A DNA stretch of 64,000 nt from Rhodospirillaceae bacterium. GTDB lineage: Bacteria; Pseudomonadota; Alphaproteobacteria; Rhodospirillales; UBA2165. The notes beneath the pieces were generated by a model. The model had not been told where the DNA came from and did no database searches. It worked only from the letters and a program-made list of their open reading frames with translations. This document shows, piece by piece, positions 35,452 to 44,608 of this stretch; position 1 is the stretch's first letter; each line of letters begins with the position of its first letter. A program made the translations under genes and the position numbers. The stretch lies in NCBI GenBank assembly GCA_947467145.1, contig CANIGJ010000007.1:95424-159423 (forward strand). Reading direction: 5' to 3'.

Positions 35452-37122
35452 ATGTCTTATCTTCGTCTCGCCTTGCTTCCGCGCTACGCCCTGCTGAGTT
35501 TATCGATCGCCGTCGCGATCCTCTCCGGGATCGGTCTTTACTTCGTCCTGCCGCAGAACCCCATCCTGATGACGACCCTCATCATCGGCGGCGCCCTCGG
35601 CCTGCTGGGGATGCGCGATCTACTGCAGAAACGCCATGCGATCCTGCGCAATTATCCGATCTCGGCGCATCTGCGCTTCTTGCTTGAATCCATCCGTCCC
35701 GAAATGCGGCAGTATTTTTTCGAGGACGAAAAACACAGCATGCCGTTCAGCCGCGACAAGCGCGCCATCGTCTATCAGCGCGCCAAGCTACAGCTCGACA
35801 AACGGCCCTTCGGCACCAATTACGACGTTTACGCCCCGGGCTACGAATGGGTGAACCATTCGATGTCGCCCAAACATCTGGACGAGACCGATTTCCGCAT
35901 CACCGTCGGCGGCCCCGAATGCACCAAGCCCTACTCGGCTTCGATCTTCAACATCTCCGCCATGAGCTTCGGCGCACTTTCGCCCAACGCGGTGATGGCG
36001 CTCAATAACGGCGCCAAGGCGGGCAAGTTCGCGCACGACACCGGCGAAGGCGGCTTCAGCCCGTATCATCGCAGCGGCGGCGGCGACATCATTTGGGAAA
36101 TCGGCTCGGGCTATTTCGGTTGCCGCAATCTCGATGGCACGTTCAACGGCGAAAAATTCGCCGACGTCGCCGCCAACGAACAGATCAAGATGGTCGAGCT
36201 TAAGCTCAGCCAGGGCGCGAAACCCGGCCATGGCGGCGTGTTGCCGGCACCCAAGGTGAGCGAAGAAATCTCGCTCACGCGCGGCGTGCCGGTCGGCGAG
36301 GATTGCATTTCGCCCGCCAGCCATTCGGCATTCAGCACGCCCGTTGAGATGATGCAGTTCATCGGCGAAATGCGCCGGCTGTCCGGCGGCAAGCCCGCCG
36401 GCTTCAAGCTGTGCGTCGGCCACGAATGGGAATTTCTGGCCTTGTGCAAGGCGATGCTGAAAACCGGTATCTATCCCGATTTCATCGTCGTCGACGGCAA
36501 CGAAGGCGGCACGGGCGCTGCCCCACTCGAATTCCTCGATCACCTGGGCAAGCCGATGCGCGAAGGCCTCACCTTCGTGCATAACGCCCTGATCGGCATC
36601 GGGGCGCGCGATCGCATTCGCGTCGCGGCCAGCGGCAAGATCGTCTCGGCCTTCGACATCGCGCGCGCGATGGCGCTGGGTGCGGATTGGTGCAATTCGG
36701 CGCGCGGCTTCATGTTCGCGCTGGGCTGCATCCAATCGCAGTCGTGCCATACCGACCGCTGCCCCACCGGTGTTGCAACGCAGGACAAGACACGCCAGCG
36801 CGCCCTTGTCGTTCCCGACAAATCGCAGCGCGTCGCCAACTTCCATCGCGCGACGATGGATTCACTGGGTGAACTGACCGGTGCGGCCGGCCTTGACCAT
36901 CCGACGCAGTTCGAGCGCAGCCATATCTCGCGCCGCATTTCAGCGCGTGAGGTCGCAACCTTCGCCGATCTGTATCAGGGCCTGCGCCATGGCGAATTAC
37001 TGAGCGGCACCGAGAATCCGAAGTACAAGCGCGCATGGGAGATGGCCGACGCGGACAGCTTCCGCCCGGCCGTCATCGACCGGCGCTCGGCCGGACGACG
37101 TACGGCGACGGCAGCCGAATAA
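35452..37122 (+). CDS. Membrane-anchored FMN-binding glutamate synthase-family protein
   Basis: 556 residues from ATG at 35452, with GAGGA upstream. Two N-terminal helices (YALLSLSIAVAILSGIGLYFVL and LMTTLIIGGALGLLGM) anchor it. The rest is the FMN-binding synthase domain: NISAMSFGALSPNAVMALNNGAKAGKFAHDTGEGGFSPYH, QGAKPGHGGVLPAPKVSEEIS, FIVVDGNEGGTGAAPLEFLDH, and the [3Fe-4S] signature GCIQSQSCHTDRCPTG (C-X5-C-X4-C). It lacks the N-terminal glutaminase domain of GltB. Such GltB-like proteins are widespread, without an established reaction. It is not accompanied by a GltD subunit. Confidence 0.88.
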   Translation: MSYLRLALLPRYALLSLSIAVAILSGIGLYFVLPQNPILMTTLIIGGALGLLGMRDLLQKRHAILRNYPISAHLRFLLESIRPEMRQYFFEDEKHSMPFSRDKRAIVYQRAKLQLDKRPFGTNYDVYAPGYEWVNHSMSPKHLDETDFRITVGGPECTKPYSASIFNISAMSFGALSPNAVMALNNGAKAGKFAHDTGEGGFSPYHRSGGGDIIWEIGSGYFGCRNLDGTFNGEKFADVAANEQIKMVELKLSQGAKPGHGGVLPAPKVSEEISLTRGVPVGEDCISPASHSAFSTPVEMMQFIGEMRRLSGGKPAGFKLCVGHEWEFLALCKAMLKTGIYPDFIVVDGNEGGTGAAPLEFLDHLGKPMREGLTFVHNALIGIGARDRIRVAASGKIVSAFDIARAMALGADWCNSARGFMFALGCIQSQSCHTDRCPTGVATQDKTRQRALVVPDKSQRVANFHRATMDSLGELTGAAGLDHPTQFERSHISRRISAREVATFADLYQGLRHGELLSGTENPKYKRAWEMADADSFRPAVIDRRSAGRRTATAAE

Positions 37123-37123
37123 T

Positions 37124-38665
37124 CTACTTCCAGTTCACGTCCCAGACGTTCAGCCCGAAGCCGGTGTAAGAGCCGAGCGGCGGAATATTGACGTCGCTGG
37201 AATGCACGAAGATCACCGGATTGCCAGTCAGCGGGATGGCGTAAGCCCGCTCGGTCGCCGCATCGAACAGCTTGCGGCCGATCTCCTTGCGCTTGGCCGG
37301 ATCGACGGTCGTCTGAACTTCATCGGCCCAGCCGTGGACTTCGCGATCGCCCGAATAATCGCGGGGCCCCGGCGCGAACAGGAACGACGCGGTACCCGAT
37401 ACGTCGGGCATCAGCCCCGCCGGATAGCTGGCGACGATCACTTCGATATGACCATCGGATTGTTTCTTGGCATAGGTCGCCAGCGCCAATGAATCGACCT
37501 TGGCCTTGATGCCGATCTTGCTCATCTGGTTAGCGGCGGCCTCGGCGAAGCGCTTCATTGGCCCCAGGAACGTCGTTACGTCGAGTTCGAACCCGTTGGG
37601 ATAGCCGGCCTCAGCCAACAGCTTCTTCGCTCCTTCCGGATCATAAGGCGGCAATTTGGCGCCATAGGCACAGCCCGCCTGGAACTCCCAGCACAGCGAT
37701 TGCGGATTGCGCTTCAGCGGCTGTTCGTTGACCAGAAGCTTGCGCAACTCGTCGCGGTTCAAGGACATGGCGATCGCTTTGCGCACGCGCACGTCCTGCA
37801 ACGGCTTCTTGCCGGAACGGCCCTGCGCATCGAAGGCGATGTAGGTCCAGGCGATGCCTTCGCCCAGGGTCATCGCCTTGCCCAGCTGCTTGGCCAGATG
37901 CTCGGCCTGGGAAATATCGACATCGCGCAGGATGTCGAGATTGCCGGCCAGAAACTGCGCCATCTGCGTGCCGGAATCGGGAATGAAGGCAAAATCCAAC
38001 CGCCCAACATTGGTGACGGGGCGCGCCGGGCCGCCATGGGCATAGGCCTTGTTGCGCTCCATGAGCACGCCCTTGTTCTCGTCAACCTGCGTCGTGCGAT
38101 ACATGCCGGTGCCGACGGGGGCGCGCCCGAAGGCAACCTTGTCGTCCATCTTCTCGTGCACATGCTTGGGCAGAATGGCGGTGAGATAAGCCATGCGCGA
38201 TTCATCGAACGCAGTTGGTTCGAGCGCGATCACTCGCAAAGTATTGGGCCCGAACTTCTCCGCTTTGCTGATCCACGACCAGAAAGTCTTAAAGCGCAGT
38301 TTCGTATTCGGATCGGCGAGCCAATTGATGGTGTAAACCGCATCGTCGACGCTGAACGGCTGACCGTCGTGCCATTTCACATCGGTGCGGACCTCGAACT
38401 CCAACGTCTTGTCGTCGATGCGCTTCCAGGCTTTCGCCAGCAGGGGTTCGAACTTGTTGGTCTTTTCATCATAGGCGATCAATGAATCGTAGACGATGGC
38501 CTGCGCCATCGAGGTTTCGCCTGTCGGCGACATGTAATAGTCGATGCCGCGGATCGGCTCCTGGAACGCCATACGCAGCGTATCCTTGCTCTTCTGCGCG
38601 AGCGCGGCGGTGCTGGCAGCGCAAAACGCAGCGCAGCCGATGATCGAAAGCAGCGTTCTCGACAT
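37124..38665 (-). CDS. ABC-type peptide-like solute-binding protein, family 5 (copy 2)
   Basis: 513 residues with signal peptide MSRTLLSIIGCAAFCAASTAALA. Family-5 marks: LEFEVRTDVKWHDGQPFSVDDAVYTINWLADPNTKLRFKTFWSW, RAPVGTGMYRTTQ, FDAQGRSGKKPLQDVRVRKAIAMSLNRDEL, LLAEAGYPNGFEL and TERAYAIPLTGNPVIF. It stands alone: the flanking genes are a GltB-like protein (2-base convergent gap) and a divergent alcohol-dehydrogenase-like gene. No ABC membrane or ATPase genes here. Confidence 0.9.
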   Translation of the reverse strand: MSRTLLSIIGCAAFCAASTAALAQKSKDTLRMAFQEPIRGIDYYMSPTGETSMAQAIVYDSLIAYDEKTNKFEPLLAKAWKRIDDKTLEFEVRTDVKWHDGQPFSVDDAVYTINWLADPNTKLRFKTFWSWISKAEKFGPNTLRVIALEPTAFDESRMAYLTAILPKHVHEKMDDKVAFGRAPVGTGMYRTTQVDENKGVLMERNKAYAHGGPARPVTNVGRLDFAFIPDSGTQMAQFLAGNLDILRDVDISQAEHLAKQLGKAMTLGEGIAWTYIAFDAQGRSGKKPLQDVRVRKAIAMSLNRDELRKLLVNEQPLKRNPQSLCWEFQAGCAYGAKLPPYDPEGAKKLLAEAGYPNGFELDVTTFLGPMKRFAEAAANQMSKIGIKAKVDSLALATYAKKQSDGHIEVIVASYPAGLMPDVSGTASFLFAPGPRDYSGDREVHGWADEVQTTVDPAKRKEIGRKLFDAATERAYAIPLTGNPVIFVHSSDVNIPPLGSYTGFGLNVWDVNWK

Positions 38666-38787
38666 GTGATCCTCCCGTGATGTCGCGCTCTTTGGCGCGG
38701 CTTATCGTTGCGTCATGTTAAAATCATATGTCATTTTGATGCAAACGAGATTTGCCAAGCTAAATTTACTGGGACGGCACAACGACG

Positions 38788-39804
38788 ATGAAGGCGATTA
38801 TTCTTCGCGAACATGGCGGGCCGGACGTGCTGCGCTACGAGGACACCCCGACGCCCGAACCGCAGGCCGGTGAGGTGTTGGTTAAGGTTCACGCGGTTTC
38901 GGTCAACCGCACGCTCGATCTCGCGGTGCGCGCCGGCACCTATGCGCGCAAGGTGCCGCTACCGCACGTCATCGGCACTGACCCATCCGGCGAGATTGTT
39001 GCCGTCGGCGCAAACGTTACCGATCGCAAGGTCGGCGATCGTGTCGCGGTCACGTCATGGGCGCATCCGACCGATCCGACCCAGAGCCTGCAGATCCCCG
39101 GCATTCACACTTGGGGCGGCTACGCTGAGTACATCAAGGTGCCGGCGGCAGGAACCAAGATGGTGCCCGCCGGCCTCGACTTCGCCACCGCGACGGTGAT
39201 CGCGCGTCATGCGCCCACCGCTTATTTCCAGTTGCAAACGCAAGGCGAAGTCCGCGCGGGCGATTGGGTCCTGGTCATGGGTGCATCGGGCGGGCTGGGC
39301 AGCATTGCGGTGCAGGTCGCAAAACTGCTGGGCGCCAAGGTGATTGGTGCTGCGGGTGCGGATGATCGCGTCGCGCAAGCGATCGAGTTGGGTGCGGATG
39401 CCGGGGTAAATTATCGCAAAGACGATCTCACCGCCGAAGTGCGCCGCATCACCGACGGCAAAGGTGTCGCCATCGTACTGGAGAATATCGGCGATCCCGA
39501 CATTTTCCCTAAGGCGCTCAAATCATTGGCGCGCGGCGGCCGTCTTGTCACCGCCGGCGGGCATGGTGGCGGCCAGGTCACGATCGATATCAATTTCCTT
39601 TATCTCAACCAGAACCGCATCATCGGCGGAACGGGCGCGCGGCCCGGTACGTTCGAGGCCGCCATGGACGCGGCCGGCGCCGGTAAGCTCAAAGCCAATA
39701 TCGACCGCATCATGCCGCTGGCGCAGGCCGCCGAGGCGCACGCCCTCGTAGCGGCGCGCGACATCACCGGCAAAGTCATCCTGGATCCAACGAAAACGGC
39801 GTGA
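38788..39804 (+). CDS. Quinone oxidoreductase/zinc-type alcohol dehydrogenase-like (MDR) enzyme
   Basis: 338 residues. GroES-like N-domain MKAIILREHGGPDVLRYEDTPTPEPQAGEVLVKVHAVSVNRTLDLAVRAG and the NADPH motif GASGGLGSIAVQVAKLLGAKVIGAAGADDR, with a typical Rossmann turn. The zinc ligands of true alcohol dehydrogenases are not obvious, so it is more like the zinc-free quinone oxidoreductase group. Its 3' end overlaps the cyclo-ligase gene by 29 bases. Divergent from binding protein copy 2. Substrate unknown. Confidence 0.87.
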   Translation: MKAIILREHGGPDVLRYEDTPTPEPQAGEVLVKVHAVSVNRTLDLAVRAGTYARKVPLPHVIGTDPSGEIVAVGANVTDRKVGDRVAVTSWAHPTDPTQSLQIPGIHTWGGYAEYIKVPAAGTKMVPAGLDFATATVIARHAPTAYFQLQTQGEVRAGDWVLVMGASGGLGSIAVQVAKLLGAKVIGAAGADDRVAQAIELGADAGVNYRKDDLTAEVRRITDGKGVAIVLENIGDPDIFPKALKSLARGGRLVTAGGHGGGQVTIDINFLYLNQNRIIGGTGARPGTFEAAMDAAGAGKLKANIDRIMPLAQAAEAHALVAARDITGKVILDPTKTA

Positions 39805-40693
39805 CTGCGGCAAGCATCTCAACAAGATCGCGGCGCAGCCCTTCTTGAGAAATCTTCGGCAAGGCTTCACGCAATGTGCCGGCAACCAGTTCGTCGGAGA
39901 AGCGTCCCGTCGCCACGCTCGGTGTACCCAACAATCCTTTGATATGGCTGCTGAGCATGGCGCAGAAACGGGCCTCGTCACGCGCCCCTGCACGCGCGCT
40001 TTCGAGCAGGAAATTGAGCAGGACAAGCAACTCTTCACGCCCGAGATAGCCGAAATAAGCCGGATCGGCCTCGCCCATCAGGCAAACCGGCGACGCACTC
40101 TCGCGCTCATCGTCGCACCAAGTGAACCCCGCATCGGTGGCGATGGCATCCAGCGTAATATCGTGCGGCTGGGGATAGATCGTCGGCAAACGTCCCCACT
40201 CGTAACCGACGCCAATGGCCAGCGGCCGCGGCGACAACGCCGCCAAGGTCCGGTCGTAATAGCCGCTGCCATAACCCAGGCGATAGCCGCGCGCATCGAA
40301 GCCGATAAGCGGCACCAGCAGCAGCGTTGGGATGACCACTTCGGCCCGGACCGGAACCGGGATATTGCCGAATCCCGTCGTCATGTCACACGCGGGCGTC
40401 CAGGCATGGAATTCGACCGGCCGGTCCTTTGCCACGACGACGGGAAGCGCCGCTGTCGCGCCCATCGTCAGACAACTCGCCACAAAGTCGCGCAGGTCGA
40501 GCTCGCCCTTGATCGGCCAATAAAAGCCGATGACCGCATGGCCAATATCGGGAACGGCATCGCGGATGCGCGCTGTGACGACGGTGCCGGCCTGCAAGCG
40601 CGTTTCGCGCGTGGCAGACCGGCGTCGTTCAATTAGCTCCGCACGTTTCGCACGACGCCAAGTCTTGATCTCGTCCCATGCCGCGAGGGTCAT
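39776..40693 (-). CDS. 5-formyltetrahydrofolate cyclo-ligase domain fused to a helical C-terminal domain
   Basis: 305 residues from ATG at 40693. Residues about 1-190 match the 5-FCL family: WRRAKRAELIERR, IGFYWPIKGELDLRDFV, PVVVAKDRPVEFHAW, and the hallmark GFDARGYRLGYGSGYYDRTLA. Residues about 215-290 form an added helical region, DPAYFGYLGREELLVLLNFLLESARAGARDEARFCAMLSSHIKGLLG, not present in ordinary 5-FCL (about 190 residues); it may be the DUF6306-type domain, which I cannot confirm. It starts 17 bases after the lyase at 40711, so it is part of the leuC-leuD-lyase operon. A specialised, perhaps non-folate, role is possible. Confidence 0.83.
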   Translation of the reverse strand: MTLAAWDEIKTWRRAKRAELIERRRSATRETRLQAGTVVTARIRDAVPDIGHAVIGFYWPIKGELDLRDFVASCLTMGATAALPVVVAKDRPVEFHAWTPACDMTTGFGNIPVPVRAEVVIPTLLLVPLIGFDARGYRLGYGSGYYDRTLAALSPRPLAIGVGYEWGRLPTIYPQPHDITLDAIATDAGFTWCDDERESASPVCLMGEADPAYFGYLGREELLVLLNFLLESARAGARDEARFCAMLSSHIKGLLGTPSVATGRFSDELVAGTLREALPKISQEGLRRDLVEMLAAVTPFSLDPG

Positions 40694-40710
40694 AGGCCGA
40701 TCCCGGCTGA

Positions 40711-41619
40711 CTACTCGGCGGCTTTTTTCTTGGCCACCGCAGCCTCGCCGCGCTCGACCCAATCTTGTTCCATATCGTTGTGCCGCTTGAGGCGCACGAT
40801 GTCGTAATAATCCTCGAGACTGCAAATCTCGTCCTCGACGGCAGCGAAGGATTTGTCGCGCATCAACGCATCCATCGCGCGCTTCACGCCGCCCGCACCG
40901 GCAAACAAAGCCGCCGACGGGAAACCGCAGGTGTTGAAGCCCATGTCTTCGACCTGTTGAATCGTCACCTTCGCCTTACCGGCCGCGTGCGACATATTGT
41001 ACTGGAACGGACCCGGCAGTTCCTTCATCCAGCGCGCGCAATGTTCCGCGGTATCCAGGCCCATCGGCTTCAAGATTTCCGCACCCGCTTCGAGGAACAA
41101 TTGGCAGCGTTCGATGGCGGCATCGACACCTTCGAGATGGAAGGCATCGGTCCGCGCGGCAATCACCATACTTTCGTCGGTACGCGCATCGAGCGCCGAA
41201 TTGAGCCGGGCCAGCATTTCCTCGGTCGAGACGATCGCCTTACCCGGCAAATAGCCGCAACGGTTCGGGAAGACCTGATCGGAGATGAAGAATCCCGCCA
41301 CGCCCGAACGTTCGAACGCCCGCGTCATCTTGCGCACATTGTGCACACCGCCGAAGCCGGTATCGGCATCGACGAAAACCGGCAGATCGACGGCGTCGCA
41401 GATGCGGCCGTAATGGTCGGCATAGTCGCGATAGTTGCTCTGCCCACCGTCCGGCTCGGCCAGCATGCTGCCGACCGCGGCATAACCGCCGCCGCCCAGG
41501 ATCTCGAAGCCACAATATTCCATGATGCGGGCCGACAGCGCGTCATAGGCGCCCGGCGACAAGGTCATGCCGGGGCGCTTGAGGATTTCGCGATAACGCT
41601 TGCGGATTTCTGTGCTCAT
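40711..41619 (-). CDS. ICL/PEP-mutase family lyase (copy 3), lyase cysteine present
   Basis: 302 residues. MSTEIRKRYREILKRPGMTLSPGAYDALSARIMEYCGFEILGGGGYAAVGSMLAEPDGGQSNY, VFVDADTGFGGVHNVRKMTRAFE and SDQVFPNRCGYLPGKAIVS. The NRCGY sequence keeps the cysteine seen in KRCGH of methylisocitrate/dimethylmalate lyases, with Tyr for His. It is 90%-like in pattern to the adjacent copy 4 (same QVFPNRCGY, YNMSHAAGKAK, AVEDEIC, NDMEQDWVERG words), so the two are a tandem duplication. Start 41619 was chosen because it begins the family sequence. Likely a C-C lyase on a substituted malate. Confidence 0.87.
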   Translation of the reverse strand: MSTEIRKRYREILKRPGMTLSPGAYDALSARIMEYCGFEILGGGGYAAVGSMLAEPDGGQSNYRDYADHYGRICDAVDLPVFVDADTGFGGVHNVRKMTRAFERSGVAGFFISDQVFPNRCGYLPGKAIVSTEEMLARLNSALDARTDESMVIAARTDAFHLEGVDAAIERCQLFLEAGAEILKPMGLDTAEHCARWMKELPGPFQYNMSHAAGKAKVTIQQVEDMGFNTCGFPSAALFAGAGGVKRAMDALMRDKSFAAVEDEICSLEDYYDIVRLKRHNDMEQDWVERGEAAVAKKKAAE

Positions 41620-41624
41620 GTTCG

Positions 41625-42530
41625 TTACTCCGCCGCTTTCTTTTTCGCTGCCACGGCCACCTGGCCGCGTTCGACCCAATCCTGCTCCATATCGTTGTGC
41701 CGTTTGAGGCGCACGATATCGTAGAAATCGTCGAGGCCGCAGATCTCGTCCTCGACCGCCGCGAAGGACTTGTCGCGCTTGAGCGCTTCCATCGCGCGCT
41801 TCACGCCGCCGACGGCGGCAAACAAAGCAGCCGACGGGAAGCTCGCCGTCGTGTAGCCGAGTTCCTCGACCTGCTTCAGGGTCAGCTTCGCCTTACCCGC
41901 CGCGTGCGACATGTTGTAGCTGGTGTGTTTTTCCAACGCATCGCGCGTGAGCTTCGCGTCGTTCAGATCGTCGCAGCCCTGCGGCAGGACCATGTCGCAG
42001 CCCGCTTCCTGGAACATCTGGCAACGTTCGATGGCGGCGTTGACGCCTTCCAGCGCCTTGGCATCAGTGCGCGCCGCGATCACGAGATTCGGATCGGTGC
42101 GCGAATCGAGCGCGGCATAAACGCGCGTCATCATTTCGGCGGCCGACACGATCGCCTTGCCCGGCATGTAGCCGCAACGGTTGGGGAATACCTGGTCCGA
42201 CAGGAACAAGGCCGCGACGCCGGCGCGTTCGAACGCGCGCACCATCTTGCGGATATTATGCACGCCGCCGAAGCCGGTATCAGCATCGCAGAAGATCGGC
42301 AGATCGACCGCGTCGCAGATGCGGCCGTAATGATCGGCATATTCGCGGTAGTTCGATTGCCCGCCGTCCGGCTCGCCCAACAGGCTGCCGACCGCGGCAT
42401 AACCGCCGGCCGTGATCACCTTGAAGCCGCAATGCTCCATGATGCGCGCACTGAGCGCGTCATAGGCGCCGGGTGCGAAGGTCAGGCCCGGCCCCTTGAG
42501 AATTTCACGATACCGCTGGCGGACGTTCAT
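41625..42530 (-). CDS. ICL/PEP-mutase family lyase (copy 4), lyase cysteine present
   Basis: 301 residues. AGGAGG sits seven bases before the ATG at 42530; the ATG at 42536 is only one base from it, so 42530 is preferred. Motifs: FCDADTGFGGVHNIRKM, SDQVFPNRCGYMPGKAIVS with the lyase cysteine, and YNMSHAAGKAKLTLKQVEELGY. Copy 3 begins 5 bases downstream. The pair follows leuD after 51 bases on the same strand. The layout hydratase large and small subunits plus lyase resembles dimethylmalate or methylcitrate-type routes, where a dehydratase isomerises a substituted malate that a lyase then splits. Confidence 0.87.
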   Translation of the reverse strand: MNVRQRYREILKGPGLTFAPGAYDALSARIMEHCGFKVITAGGYAAVGSLLGEPDGGQSNYREYADHYGRICDAVDLPIFCDADTGFGGVHNIRKMVRAFERAGVAALFLSDQVFPNRCGYMPGKAIVSAAEMMTRVYAALDSRTDPNLVIAARTDAKALEGVNAAIERCQMFQEAGCDMVLPQGCDDLNDAKLTRDALEKHTSYNMSHAAGKAKLTLKQVEELGYTTASFPSAALFAAVGGVKRAMEALKRDKSFAAVEDEICGLDDFYDIVRLKRHNDMEQDWVERGQVAVAAKKKAAE

Positions 42531-42581
42531 ATGCATTCCTCCTGAAATGAATCGGGCCGCGAAGAGCGGCCCGTAACTTAA

Positions 42582-43193
42582 TTATTGATGCGCCTCGGCC
42601 TTCTGCAGCCACGGCTTGGTCTTCTTGATCTTGGCTTCAAAGGCTTCGATGTCGGCCTTGTGCTTGAGCGTGATGCCGATATCGTCGAGCCCTTCGAGCA
42701 ACGCGATCTTCTCGGCTTCGCGGATCTCGAACGCAATCTTGGTGCCGTCCGGGCAGGTGATGGTCTGGCTCGGCAGGTCCACTGCGAAGGGCTGCGCCCC
42801 ATCGGTCTTGGTCACCTGTTCTTCAAACAGCACCGCCTTGTCCAACGGCAGCTCGATGGCGAGCAGGCCGTTGCGCAGGCAGTTCTCCTTGAATATGTCG
42901 GCGATCGAACGCGCGACCACAACCCGAATGCCGTTCGCCGCCATGCACCAGACGGCACTTTCACGCGACGAGCCGCAGGCGAAGTTGTCCTTGGCGACGA
43001 GGATACGCGGGCTTTGATATTGCGGCCGATTGAAGACGAAATTGGGATCGCCCTCTTTCCAACGACGGAACAGCATCGCCTTCATATCCGAGCCGTGCCC
43101 GTGGCTTTTATCGGCGGGCGCGATCTGATCGGTGTTGATATCGTCGAGCAGCAGCGGAACCGCGGTGCCGGAGGTCGAGATGAAAGCTTCCAT
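42582..43193 (-). CDS. leuD: Isopropylmalate dehydratase small subunit-like (LeuD homologue)
   Basis: 203 residues of the aconitase small-subunit (swivel) family: PLLLDDINTDQIAPADKSHGHGSDMKAMLFRRW, FVFNRPQYQSPRILVAKDNFACGSSRESAVWCMAANGIRVVVARSIADIFKENCLRNGLL. GSSRE is the conserved substrate carboxylate site. Classic LeuD has DTD.IIP....K followed by a shorter loop; here the specificity segment is NTDQIAPADKSHGHG, so the true substrate may not be isopropylmalate. Overlap with leuC is absent (14-base gap) and both share orientation. Confidence 0.85.
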   Translation of the reverse strand: MEAFISTSGTAVPLLLDDINTDQIAPADKSHGHGSDMKAMLFRRWKEGDPNFVFNRPQYQSPRILVAKDNFACGSSRESAVWCMAANGIRVVVARSIADIFKENCLRNGLLAIELPLDKAVLFEEQVTKTDGAQPFAVDLPSQTITCPDGTKIAFEIREAEKIALLEGLDDIGITLKHKADIEAFEAKIKKTKPWLQKAEAHQ

Positions 43194-43207
43194 AATTCAA
43201 TCTCCCC

Positions 43208-44608
43208 TTAAGCCGTCGGCACGGCGCGCGAATCGGTGATCTTGCCGGTGATCGCGGCAGCCGCGGCCATCGCCGGGCTTACCAGATGCGTGCGCACGCC
43301 GGCACCCTGGCGGTTCTCAAAATTGCGGTTGGTGGTCGATAGCACGCGCTGGCCCTTCGCGGCCACGATGCCCTCGCCACCCGCGCACATCGAGCAACCC
43401 GAGGCGCCCCACATGAAGCCCGCATCCTTGAACACCTTGTCGTAGCCCTTGGCTTCAGCCGCACGTTTGACCGCGCTTGAGCCCGGCACGATAAGGGCGC
43501 GCACGCCGCTTGCCAATTTCTTGCCCTTCACGATTTTGGCGACCTCGTCCAGATCGGATAGACGCGCGTTATTGCACGAACCGATGAAGACGACATCGAC
43601 CGGCAGGCCCTCGATCTTCTGACCGGCTTTGAGGCCCATATATTCGAGCGAATGGTTAAACGCGTCGCGCCGTTCCGGCGGCACGCTGGACGGGTCCGGC
43701 ACGACATCGCCGATACCGATAACCTGACCGGGATTTGTGCCCCAGGTGATCTGCGGATCGAGCCCGCCGCAATCGACCGTGTGTTCCTTGTCGAACGTCG
43801 CACCCGGATCGGTCTTGAACTGACGCCAATCGGCCAGCGCCGCATCCCATTCGGCGCCGGTCGGCGCATAGGGCCGCCCCTTGAGCCAGGCGAAGGTCTT
43901 TTCGTCTGGGGCGACGAGGCCGGAGCGCGCGCCCCATTCGATGGACATATTACACAGCGTCAGCCGCCCTTCGATTTCCAGCGCCTCGGCCACCGGGCCG
44001 GCATATTCCACGACATAACCGCGCGCGCCGTCCGCACCCAATTGGGCGATGACCCGCATGATGACGTCTTTCGCCGACACGCCGGGCTTCAGCTTACCGG
44101 TAAGATTGACCCGCATGGTCTTGGGACGAAGCATGGCGATGCTCTGGGTCGCCAGTACATGTTCAAGTTCGGTGGTTCCACAGGCAAACGCCATGGCGCC
44201 GACGCCGCCGACCGTGCAGGCATGGCTGTCCGGGCACGCATAGGTGGAGCCGGGCAGCACCATGCCAAGCTCGGGCCCGATCACATGGCTGATGCCTTGT
44301 TCGCTGTCGCCGATGTCGAACACCCGGATGCCGAATTTCTGGGCGAGCACGCGGACCTTCTGGTTGAAGGGGCTGCCCTCGCGCGCGGTGACGTCGCGGT
44401 CGGGTTGGATCGACACCGAATGGTCCTGCGACGACCAGGTGAGGTGGGGACGCAGGACCGTACGGCCCGCATCGACGATTTTTTGCATTGCAATGGGCGC
44501 ATGCAAGTCATGCATGATGTGACGGTCCACATAGATGATATCGCGGCCGTCAGAGCGCTTCGTGACCAGATGCGCGTCCCAAATTTTGGCGAACACGGTC
44601 TGCGGCAT
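43208..44608 (-). CDS. leuC: Isopropylmalate dehydratase large subunit-like (LeuC homologue)
   Basis: 466 residues from ATG at 44608. Aconitase-family [4Fe-4S] cysteines are in GSCNNAR and GCSMCAGGEG; substrate-site words are YVDRHIMHDL, ACPDSHACTVGGVGAMAFACGTTELEHVLATQ and TWGTNPGQVIGIGD. Length equals bacterial LeuC, but DSHTSTHGAFG and GSCTNSR of leucine biosynthesis enzymes are replaced by DSHACTVGGVG and GSCNNAR. This suggests a paralogue with another hydroxy acid. It heads the minus-strand operon leuC-leuD-lyase-lyase-cyclo-ligase. No leuA or leuB is nearby. Confidence 0.87.
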   Translation of the reverse strand: MPQTVFAKIWDAHLVTKRSDGRDIIYVDRHIMHDLHAPIAMQKIVDAGRTVLRPHLTWSSQDHSVSIQPDRDVTAREGSPFNQKVRVLAQKFGIRVFDIGDSEQGISHVIGPELGMVLPGSTYACPDSHACTVGGVGAMAFACGTTELEHVLATQSIAMLRPKTMRVNLTGKLKPGVSAKDVIMRVIAQLGADGARGYVVEYAGPVAEALEIEGRLTLCNMSIEWGARSGLVAPDEKTFAWLKGRPYAPTGAEWDAALADWRQFKTDPGATFDKEHTVDCGGLDPQITWGTNPGQVIGIGDVVPDPSSVPPERRDAFNHSLEYMGLKAGQKIEGLPVDVVFIGSCNNARLSDLDEVAKIVKGKKLASGVRALIVPGSSAVKRAAEAKGYDKVFKDAGFMWGASGCSMCAGGEGIVAAKGQRVLSTTNRNFENRQGAGVRTHLVSPAMAAAAAITGKITDSRAVPTA

